Made by a program: the position numbers and the translations under genes. 64,000 bases of DNA, taken from positions 8,678,001-8,742,000 of the forward strand of contig NC_092561.1 of assembly GCF_037975245.1 (NCBI RefSeq). The letters are read 5' to 3'. Shown piece by piece: positions 48,277-60,200 of the stretch (the first letter of the stretch is position 1; each line of letters opens with the position of its first letter). This stretch comes from Apostichopus japonicus (lineage: Eukaryota > Echinodermata > Holothuroidea > Aspidochirotida > Stichopodidae). The notes under the pieces were generated by a model. That model ran no database searches and was not told the DNA's origin. It worked only from the letters and a program-made list of their open reading frames with translations.

Positions 48277-51200
48277 TAATTAATTAATTAGTTAATTAAT
48301 CAATTAAGCTTCTTTTAATCAAAAGCCCAGAGGAATAAGTATTACAATGTACTTACTATGACTTAACCCTGCTTCATCTTTGACAAAATAGTTGGCAGCA
48401 AACATCAATCTCCCCGACTCTAGCTGTATTCCATGACCAGGGCCTTCAAAATAAAACACGGGAGACGTTCTTTCAAATCGTGATTTGCAAAAACAACTGA
48501 ACGAAGAACAGACAACATGAGTTAAACATGGAAATTGGGTCAAGAGCGAAAAGAATGTAGTTGTGTTAATATACAGAGAAATCAGATTAAAAAAACAATT
48601 AACAGACATCATTTCTGAAACATGTGAACTAAGAAATTGGATAAAATGCAGACCTTACTAAACAGATATAAAGTTGATGTTCCTGCAGTTCTTTCTTGGT
48701 TTTGATTCCAATTTCGTCATGATAACCCCGATAGGGGCCATCAGATCACATATTTCAGATATATGGGGTAGAAACTCACCAGATGGGGGTGTAAAGAGTT
48801 GGCACCTTTTTTTTTTTGTCTTTACTTTTCCATTTCATCAGTACTATGAAAATTTTAGCCCTTTCTATCCAAAACAAAGTTAATAGCAAACTTGATTCAA
48901 TCCACTGACAAAAATGAACTATCTTATACTTCTTAACTTTTTTAAGTGAACTTTTCCATCATTCTACAACAAATTGTTATAATTAGTCAAAGCATGGGAA
49001 AATTCAACTTGCCTACTTGCCATTTTACTCAGGTTATGAATGGCCAAGCCTCACAAAGTCAGACAAAAAATGAAAAAAAAAATGGAAACCAAAACAGCAG
49101 ATAAATCAGGTGGCAGGCAAAAGGAAAGAAGAAAGATTGAAAGTAACATGTCCGATATTAGCAAAACAAAGTTATGGTAAATCATCCACATGATTCATCC
49201 CAGGAAATCAGGAATACAGATGAAAAGTATAACATAATTGAACAAATATTTAGGGACAGGGATACTTATTTGCAATTTGCCACAAGTCACAGAACTTTTG
49301 CCCTTTCCAAAGCTTCACGATGACTCTTGACAAAACCGAGATACTGACTTCAGTTTAGGCTAGTTTTCAGTACCGTTCAGAAAATACTACAGAATGTATT
49401 GTAATATTGATAGATGGACATACAGATAAACAGACAAACATACATGGAGACAGACAATCAGGCAAAGAGTCAAACCACCCAACTGTCACATCATGAGCTC
49501 CAAGGCTATTGCCTATTGAGTTAAATGCAACATGGCAATGCAATGAAGAGAGAACCAAATAATTGTCCATCGTACCCGGTGCAAATATGGAGGGTGGCGG
49601 ATCAAGACGGCCGATGGTCCCCTCGGTGATGTCCTTCATCGCAGACCAAGTCGCGCCATTATCAAAACTCTGGAGATGAAGAACAAGGAGGGAAATAACG
49701 GCTTAGTGTAAAGTGTTCAAGAAGTTAGATGACTTTCATGGACGATACTCTATGTAGTTGACTTTCATGTACAGTATATGCTAAAGCTGAGTTTGGGCCC
49801 AGTCTAATAGCTGATGGTACGTCCCACATTTCTCAAAGCTACATAGTAGGGATTAGCTAGCAGGTTTAGCTAGGTTTATTAGGAATAAGCTGGCTGGCTG
49901 GCTGTCTTTTATATAGTTTCTACATGTGAGTCAGGTCCAGTCTGTTAGCAGACATTTCTGACATGTGAGTCAGGTCCAGTCTGTAAGCTGACATTTCTAC
50001 TGTACATGCGAGTCAGGTCCAGTCTGTTAGCTGACATTTCTACATGCGAGTCAGGTGCAGTCTGTTAGTTGACATTTCTACATGCGAGTCAGGTCCAGTC
50101 TGTTAGCTGACATTTCTACATGTGAGTCAGGTCCAGTCTGTTAGCTGACCTTTTTACATGCGAGTCAGGTCCAGTCTATTACTGTAGCTGACATTTCTAC
50201 AAGCGAGTCAGGGCCAGTCTGTAGGCTGACATTTCTACATGTGAGCCAGGTTCAGTCTGTTAGCAGACATTTCTACATGCGAGTCAGGTCCTGTATGTAA
50301 GCTGACATTTCTACATGTGAGTCAGGTCCAGTGTGTTAGCTGACCTTTTTACATGCGAGTCAGGTCCAGTCTATTACTGTAGCTGACATTTCTACAAGCG
50401 AGTCAGGGCCAGTCTGTTAGCTGACATTTCAACATGCTAGTCAGGTCCAGTCTGTTAGCAGACATTTCTACATGTGAGCCAGGTTCAGTCTGTTAGCAGA
50501 CATTACTACATGCGAGTCAGGTCCAGTCTGTTAGCTGACAATTTTACATGCGAGTCAGGTCCAGTCTGTTAGCAGACATTATTACATGCGAGTCAGGTTC
50601 AGTCTGTTAGCAGACATTACTACATGCGAGTCAGGTCCAGTCTGTTAGCTGACAATTTTACATGCGAGTCAGGTCCAGTCTGTTAACAGACATTTCTACA
50701 TGCGAGTCAGGTTCAGTCTGTTAACTGACATTAGTACATGCGAGTCAGGTCCAGTCTGTTAGCTGACATTTCTACATGCGAGTCCGGTCCAGTCTGTTAG
50801 CTGACATTTCTACATGCGAGTCAGGTCCAGTCTATTAGCTGACATTTCCACAGGCGAGTCCGGTCCAGTCTGTTAGCTGACATTTCTACATGCGAGTCAG
50901 GTCCAGTCTTTTAGCTGACATTTCTACATGAGAGTCCGGTCCAGTCTGTTAGCTGACATTTCTGGCATGTGAGTCAGGTTTAGTCTGTTACTGACATTGC
51001 TACATGCCAGTCCGGTCCAGTCTGTTAACTGACATTTCTACATGCGAGTCCGGTCCAGTCTGTTAGCTGACATTTCTACATGCGAGTCTGGTTTAGTCTG
51101 TTGGCTGACATTTCCACATGCGAGTCCGGTCCAGTCTGTTAGCTGACATTTCTACATGCGAGTCAGGTCCAGTCTTTTAGCTGACATTTCTACATGAGAG

Positions 51201-54200
51201 TCCAGTCCAGTCTGTTAGCTGACATTTCTGGCATGTGAGTCAGGTTTAGTCTGTTACTGACATTGCTACATGCCAGTCCGGTCCAGTCTGTTAACTGACA
51301 TTTCTACATGCGAGTCCGGTCCAGTCTGTTAGCTGACATTTCTACATGCGAGTCTGGTTTAGTCTGTTGGCTGACATTTCTACATGCGAGTCAGGTCCAG
51401 TCTGTTAGCAGACATTTCTACATGCGAGTCTGGTTAATCTGTTGGCTGACATTTCTACATGCGAGTCAGGTACAGTCTGTTGGCTGACATTTCTACATGC
51501 GAGTCTGGTCCAGTCTGTTGGCTGACATTTCTACATGCGAGTCTGGTCCAGTCTGTTAGCTGACATTTCTACATGCGAGTCTGGTCCAGTCTGTTCGCTG
51601 ACATTTCTACATGCGAGTCAGGTCCAGTCTGTTAGCTGACATTTCTACATGCGAGTCTGGTCCAGTCTGTTAGCTGACATTTCTACATGTATGCGAGTCA
51701 GGTCCAGTCTGTTAGCTGACATTTCTACATGTATGCGAGTCTGGTCCAGTCTGTTAGCTGACATTTCTACATGCGAGTCAGGTCCAGTCTGTTAGCTGAC
51801 AAATAGAGAGTTTTCCACGGCTGAGTCAGGATAACCTGCTGCCATAGACGGACAACATTTCCACTCTCCCAAGTCACAAGCAAACCCATATTTATGACTG
51901 ATAACATTATTCGGGCATTCTCAATTTTAAAGGAATAAATCAGAGATATGGTACCCTTGTTCTTGACTCAGGTTGCGATAAAATGTATCTGTTTGCTGTA
52001 AAATGATATTTGAGCTGCATCGATTATTTACAGCACTTGGCAATGAGCGACATGAAATCAAGCTTACCCCACACAACTACCAACCTTCCCCAAGACAACA
52101 TTTGCTCATGATTCCCTACACATTTAAGCAAATGGAATTCCTAATTTTCTCAAGTTCAAAACACTTTGTACAGACCTTTACTATGCAGCCTACACACTAA
52201 TGATGACCTAAATGTTAAGCTACCTGTAGTAAAGCCTTAACAACTGCAACTCTTGCCAAACCTATACTTAACTCATTTTGCGTTCAGTTTCTGTGCCGGA
52301 GGAAACATTCAAAGATGGACAGGAACTCCAAACATGACATGTCTGTAGGCATAAAGTCAACTTTTCACCAGTTTTAAATTTCTGCTGTCAAGATTATCTC
52401 AAACTTCGTAAGAACCTTGCTCAGGTAAAGTCATATCATATCATATTAGAAGGAATGTTCAAATGTGGATTTTCTTGGAAATGTTAAAATGAGCATTTTC
52501 TTCTCTAGATTGAGACTTTCAAGACCTAGAAAATAGGATTTCCATTTCACTACATTTCCAGACTTTCTTTGTTTTTTCAGGCTGAGAGAGAACCATATCT
52601 ACTGCAGTCATTGCATATATATTCACATCAAGTTAAAAGCAAATTTCTGAATTGATTTAATTTTCCAGTGTTTTTTATTTTTTTTAGTTTGAACCTTTTC
52701 AGTGGTTTGATACTAAAATCCAACGATAATGTAGGGGATATTAGCTTGACTGGTAAAGTTCCCTTTCACATATTGAAAGGAAAAGAATTTTCCAATTGAT
52801 AGAAGTGTTAGCTCAATGGTTAACGCCGGTGCCTTTCAATCATAAGGTCCCCGGTTCGAGTAACTCCCAGATTAATGTATGTCGTCCAGTTACAGAGTTG
52901 TTGACAATTGAAAATTCATAATCATTGACGTTAAATATGAATGTAAGAGACTGACTTTGGTCAGCTTGCGGCTTTGATAACCCAATGAGGCTTCTTTGCG
53001 AGTTCCTGCTTGCAGGAGGATCTAAAATACATACAATACATACATACTGTACATGCATACATTGATCAATAAATTTATTTAATAAATGCTATAATGAAAA
53101 GCATCCTGGTGATCATATATTTACGATCCAATCAAACTCACATCTTAACCTTTACTCAATAAATTAAATAAAATCTTGCAGGGTGTACTAGCAGGATAAA
53201 TTTTATTGTCTTATTTTTATCAATTCAGTTGATAGGTTGGGAAATTTGTCAGCTAACCAGAAAGCCTATGGGCTTTATCGTAACTGGGTTCAGCTTGATA
53301 AAACATATAAACAAGCACACTATACCTTGACCATAAAAACTTTCTGGTTGTAAATGCCTTTTCTGACCAGGTCAAATTGGTCGAGCCAAGCTGGAATACC
53401 GATAAAAACGACGACTATTATGTTGAGTTCCTTTTCTATTATTGGATTTGGATTCATCAATCTGTTATAAAAAGACAAACACAAAATGGAAAAAGGAGTT
53501 AAAAGATGATTTTTACTGTTTGATATGCTATGATACAGTCATTTCATATGTTTTTAGATCATGTAACTGATTCATGTCGTTTACATTTTTGGTCTTGTAC
53601 CAAGAAATGAATTCCTATCATGCGCATTTGTAATGAACTCCTGGTCCACGTACCCGCACTGGTTATGGCAATCGTGCCTTTTCTGTCGCTGCGCCTTCTC
53701 TTTAGACGCAACTACAATTTCACGTTTGTGACTCTCCCTCCTTTTGTATTTTCAACAGACAACTTAAAACATTTCTGTTTGATTCCTAGTTTCTTTTTTT
53801 CCTTGGTTTCCTTTTGTCTCTTTCCTACTTTGTAATGCGCTTTGAAACACTGTATTAAGCGCTATATAAATGTAATTTATTATCATTTATTAGGAATAAA
53901 ATAATTTGCAACCAAGAGATGAAACTGACCTGACTGACAATATGTCAAACAGTAACATACACAGACCGATGCACACATGTTTGTATTACATTCAGACCGA
54001 GGACCCCATTGTATTTTCCATTGTTCAAATCCACTTACCCTAACCTTAACAATACCCCATAACAATAGAATTCTTTCGAGGACGTGGTGATTCTTTAGAA
54101 ATCACATCCAAGGACCTGGAATTATCTGCTAAGTCCTCAGTCAGAATACAAAACAAGTGCACACCCACACACACCCACACGCACGCATGCACCCTCTCAG

Positions 54201-57200
54201 ACTAACTGACATATGGATAAGAATACACATAAAGAACAATACAGTGGTTTGTCATGTATGTTAGGGTGACCTATGACATCACATTAAAGTGGAGGACACA
54301 CAATTACAACCACGACTCAAGCAGCTGACATTTTCAAACAAGTACAGTACAATTATATTACAGTTAATTTGACCTTTCCAACTTTCCGTAGTAACTGTAT
54401 TGAAAATGTTCTATTTATACTTTTATAGGTATAAATTTGTTTAGTGTCTACATCATGAAATATGTATATCTGCAGGGTTTTTGTAACAATCTTTGACACG
54501 TTAAGAGCAGAGTCATTAAAAGAGCTCAGTGTCTTAAAAACGTGTAGAGCTCTGTGAGATTCCATAAATAATGAGCTCCATTAAATCATTTTATCAGAAG
54601 TACAGGACATCCTGACATAATCCTGTACCTGAGAGAGGTCAGGTCAGATGTAGGGCAGTACACTAAACTGCTGCACCAACCAGCCAGATAACCTGATGTC
54701 TTGCCACCCTATTACCAATGCAGGCAATGTTACTGTACAACGAAAATGCTATTGACAGTGAAATCATGCTATATTTTACCGTTCTTCTTTGCACTTTGTT
54801 TTGAGCAAAACTTATCCCTGGATCCGCACCGGCCATAAATATATATGGGGGCTCCACTCACCTGTAATCAAATAATGATGCCATCACCTGGACATCACTC
54901 CAATGAACTCTCTTCTCCTCTAAAACTCCTCTTCTGAAGATGATATCGATGCGACCGATATCCTCTACAGTATCCTTACGGCCTTCACAGAAGGCAATGA
55001 AGTGACCATTGTGGTAGATGATTGCAGGTATCCTGTTAACAAAAGAGTAAGCAAAGCTTTCATGACAAATGGAAAACATTGTCTTCTACTCTTAATGAAA
55101 ATAGCAATCTCAGGAAGAAGCTATGGGGAGAGGGAGGGGAGGTGAAGAGAAGGAGAGGAGGGGGAGGGGAGAGGGAGGGGAGAGGAGAGAGGGAGGTGAG
55201 GAGAGGGAGGGGGAGAAGAGGGAGAGGAAGGTGAGGAGACGGAGGTGAGGAGAGGGAGGGGGAGGAGAGGGAGGGGGAGGAGAGTGAGGGGGAGAGAGGG
55301 GATAGGAAGGGTGAAGATAAGGGAAGGAGAGGGAGGGAGGAAGAGAGACAGATGATGGAGGGGATATGATGGTTGATTGAAGTCGGAATTAACTTTATTT
55401 CAACTTACTGACAAAGTGAATGTTACATATTACATAATGGCGATGGCGAGTCTCCAGTGAACACTACACACATAGACAAAGAAATGACCTTGTGCTGGCC
55501 GTTAATAGCCGTCTGTGTCAAGTGATTCTTGCAAGATGGTATCTGCATTTTATGTTGCATCGAGACCATTGTGACTGTCCTTGAAAGTGACAATGGTAAC
55601 AACTGTACCTTTTAGAACATGGTAGGGTAACAAAGGGAACTAATGGTAACAAAGGGAATAAAGGGAGACACACATGAATAGCAACTCCCACTAGAATATC
55701 TGGCAATGTATTTGAGCTATAGAAAGTGACATCATTTGTATTTGAAGATTCACCTGCTTTCAACGTATTTCAGCATTACAAAGAAATGATTCCACATTCA
55801 CACGGCCACGACAAATACGGTACCAAACTCAAAAGATTTAGCTTTGGTGAATACAAAATGAACTACTGTATGCTCAACATTTTGGCGAGTGACTCATGGA
55901 CCACAATATTAGCAAGACTATCGTTGCAAACATTTCACATAATGATGAAAAGCATTACCTTGGCAAACTTGAAGCAATTTTCTGTTGTAAACTGATTTTC
56001 CTCAATGACCTATCTCAATGGGAATAAACTGTGTAAAATGGTTCGCTAACTGCACGTACATTATTTACAGGAATTTTCTATACATGTGCGGATGTTGTTC
56101 AATAATTACAAGGTGCATTTATAAACATACAGCGAAGACTTTATTTAACATGTAATGTAACAATTTATTACAGGGAATGGTTTGAGCTTAAGAAGTACAT
56201 AATGTGTTTCAAAGGCTTTCATAAACATGTAGTATTCATATGTTCATTTCTAAACCAATGAAAACAGTTTGTTGAGCACTGATATCATGATAGCTTGGTT
56301 ATGTGCAGGCAACCCCTAGACAGTCCAGTATAGTACTAGTGGCCCAAGTAGACTACTTACAACAAACACGTGGACATCCCCATCTGAAGTTAATATATGA
56401 GAGTATTAATTTACTACCATACAAAATTTAAGAAGTTTTTACCACTATATTGCGAGTTTCGCGATATTAAAATTCATATGTTAATGTCATACTACCGCTT
56501 TAGAGTTGTTTTGCAGAAAATCAAATCCACAATACACGATTACTGAATCTGTCATTATGGTAAAACATTTTCGCCAACAAAGTATGGCATTGCCGATTTG
56601 ATTAGGCTTCACTGATTTTCACTCGAAACCAGTTGCGAGTGGAAGATAGCCTTGATGCTTTGTCAACCGTAAATTTTCATGGTGTAAAAGATCCCTTTGA
56701 TTAGACAGTGTAATGGAGCAACAGTGACATTTTTCGTGCACCATTCTGCAGCCAAAAGACAAGAATGAATACTGTAATTCGGAAAAAGTACTAAGTCGCT
56801 AATCGTTTAGCGGCTTAAAGTTGCAGTGATATGCAACTGTATATGCTTAGGACTCACGCACACGTAGCATTTAGCACAGTATGTGCCTAGTACTAGAAGA
56901 GCCCTAATGTTACAACAGCCAAGCTTCCTTCTTAGGTATTTTTGCCGATGTTCTTCGGAATTGTTTGAGAGAAAAATACAGTAGGCTTAGCTGCATTTTG
57001 ATGATGCTACAATGTTCATGTTTTACTTTGTTCATCACTTACTTTTGGTGGAAAGAGTTTAAACTTCATACTGCACAGAAATATAACTTTCCGTTTTGCA
57101 ATGACGTAGCACCATGTACCTGCCTAACCTTTGTTTACAGAATGTATTGATGTTACAGTACATGCTTAGGGCTTGCACACGCATAGCTTTTAGCACAGTA

Positions 57201-60200
57201 CGGTACAGTATATGCCTAGTACTAGAAGAGCCCTAATTTTACAGAAATATAATTTTCCATTGTGCAATTAGGGAGCACCATGTATCTGCCTTACCTTTGT
57301 TTACATAATGTTTTGATGTCGTATGGTGACTTGAACAGCGACGATAGTGGTGATTTAATTTTGCATTTTGGCGTGTAGATTTTTAGTCCGGGTCGCCAAA
57401 TGATGAGAACTTTTAATAACGATCGTTTGGGCCTGATATTCACATATGGACTGCTAATTAATTTGCATATAAGAAAGAAATATGAATGCGAGAAATATTG
57501 ATTTTCATGAAAAAAAAAGGCCTTACCTAGAAGTATTGTATCCATAGAAGTCTTGAGTGAATATAACTGCAAAAAAGAAAGAGTATGAAGGTTACCGTAG
57601 GTACAGAAACAAATTACTTTGAGGTATACAAGGAAAATATCCATTAAACTATAACCGCAGTAAAAGGATACCTGGCCAAGAATCAATAGTTTGTGATGTG
57701 TGTAGTTTGTGTAACTGCCAGTGCATATATTGCAGGGCATGGAAAATAGGGTACTGCACTGTTAGTGCACTGCAGTGTGTACTGTGAATGCACTGTACTG
57801 CACTGTACCTTTCATATTTAAAATGTACTTTTCTGCAATCTGTAGTTATACTATGTTGTATCATTCTACATGGCACTGTTAGTGTTTAAATGAACTGTTC
57901 TGTTTATCGCAATGTACAGTACTGCAGTAATGAAGTGTACTGCCATGGGCCACAGTACATTGTTAGTATACATATATTGTACAGTAACTGCAATCTGTGA
58001 TGGACAGTACTGTACTGAAATGATACATAATCCGTCCTGTAGTTTGTACAGTTAGCACATTGAGCTGTGCTGTAATGCAATGTACTGTACTGTACAGTAA
58101 TCTGTACTGTAATGTACTAATATCTGTAAAGCTGCAATGTATGGTAATGTAATTGCAATGTTCTGTAATCTGTATTGTGATGTACCATACTGTAATTTAT
58201 ACTGCAAAATACTAAACATGTCATCTGTATGCCATGTACTTTACAGTACAGTATAGTACAGTAATGCAATGTACTGTTATGCAATGTACTGTATACTGTA
58301 TACATGCAATGTACTATACTGAACAGTAGTTTGCACTGCAATGTACTGTACTACTACATACTATAATCTGTGTTGAAATGAGTACTGTAATCTGTATTGC
58401 ATAACGACATAATCTGTGCTGCAATGTACTGTAACATTTGTCTCAATATTAACACTATTTACAGGCTTAATGCATGGTATTGTGGAAGTGGAGCTCATTT
58501 TCAGCTATACAGTAAGTAGCTGTTTTGAGCACTTTCGTTTTCTAGCAAGTGGCTAAAAAAAATTGTGAAATTAAGTGTTCTCATTCTGCAATGATGTGTT
58601 CTACATCTAAGTGTTATTATACTATGTTGTAGAATGCTAAATATATAAACAGATCTATTGTTTCCCTTTGATTCTTTCGGCCATTTCCCCAGAAAGATCG
58701 CATCCCAGTACTAATCGAACAGGACGCACATATCTGCATGATCAACCTGCAATGTACAGTAGTACTATTAGTGGAAGTGGTGCTTGTACTGTACTGCACT
58801 ATGGCTGTCTATGCCAAGTATTATACAGTGTACAAACCTATTCACTGAACTGCACAGTTACACTAGATATATATTATGCTGTACTGTGCTGCAATGGTTC
58901 TTTGTGGCACTGTACTGTAATTACCATACAAAAATATGAACACTCATGATTTTTTTTAGAAATATGAGCGACGCTTAGAGAGAGAATACATTACACAGTA
59001 GGCAGCTGTACGAATGATAATGGTGGCTGATTTGCTGTGAGTATTCGTTAACTGTACAGTTACACAGGTACTGTAAATACATACTAGTCAATTTACATAC
59101 AATTCACACATACCGTATCTGTACTGAATTGTATGTAAAGTACGTATATACTGTACTGTATGTCATCCAGGCAGATACTGTAGTTTTGTGCTGTTATTAA
59201 TTTCAAATTGACATTTTCTCCAAAAGTCAACAGTCAAACTGAAAGTACCAGATGGATCATGCATCAAATCCCACGTGTCACAGCGTTTTTAATTGCTTCA
59301 TTATTACACCATACACTTTTTGCAGTAGGGATATCAACGACCCATAAAAATATCAATATATACGGCGAGGCATGTAACCACATTTTAAGATATATTATAA
59401 GCAATGCAGTCTGCAAAAAAATTCTGCAAGTTTTGAAAAAGTCTGGAGTAATGAATTTTGATGTAAAAATTGTTCGTCTGTTCTCCAAATCATCAATGAA
59501 ACTACATTTTATATCACTACAGTAGTTAGTCACAACACTGTAGATTCTCCAATTCCATCACAAACAAATTGAAGAGTTTGTAATTCACACCTTTTTCTTT
59601 AGCTGTTTGACAGTAGCAAAGACATGCACATTTGCAGTTTTCTGCCAGTGGACATTACGAAACATATTTTATAAACAAAATGTAATTCGGGAGGGGGGTG
59701 GGGGAAATCGTCCAATATAGAAATTGGCATGACTTTCATGAATGCCTGTCATTAGCCCCACATTTCTGTTGAATATCTCTGTCAGCGATTGCTATTGGGC
59801 TTCTCTCAAAAAGCCTGTATGAAAAGTAACTGATATATATACAGTACTGTATGTGTGGTAATTTAGGAAATTGCCAGTGAGAACTTGATTTTAACCAGTT
59901 GATTTGTTCGAGCACTTGCATTTTTTAAGCGAGTGGCTAAAATTATGGATTTCTTAGGATTTCTGACCGTTTGCTACTTTTTTCTCGATTTGTTACCATT
60001 CTGGAGTTCTGTACAGTACTGTAGTACCAACACTTAATCTGGGATTCACAAACTGTGAAGATTCTAAACACTAAACATCCATTTTTAAACTATATTGGAC
60101 ATGAGCAAAATATTGTAGTTTAAGGAGACATACTGTAACTTACCTTCTGGTTCTGTCTGCCATGGTTTTTCATGGAGGTACAGGTTGGGCGTAATTGGTT

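Noticed and set aside
39092-51801. CRISPR-like arrays (31-, 38- and 76-bp periods)
   Set aside because: Units are contiguous tandem repeats without unique spacers, in a eukaryotic genome.
52804-52865. tRNA gene
   Set aside because: Box A and box B are present, but no proper anticodon arm; the same head occurs in four copies with a common body and tail, so it is a SINE.
57690-58450. Small genes or RNA genes in the ACTGTA-rich region
   Set aside because: Frames are short, occur on both strands and follow the repeated words; no RNA family recognised.
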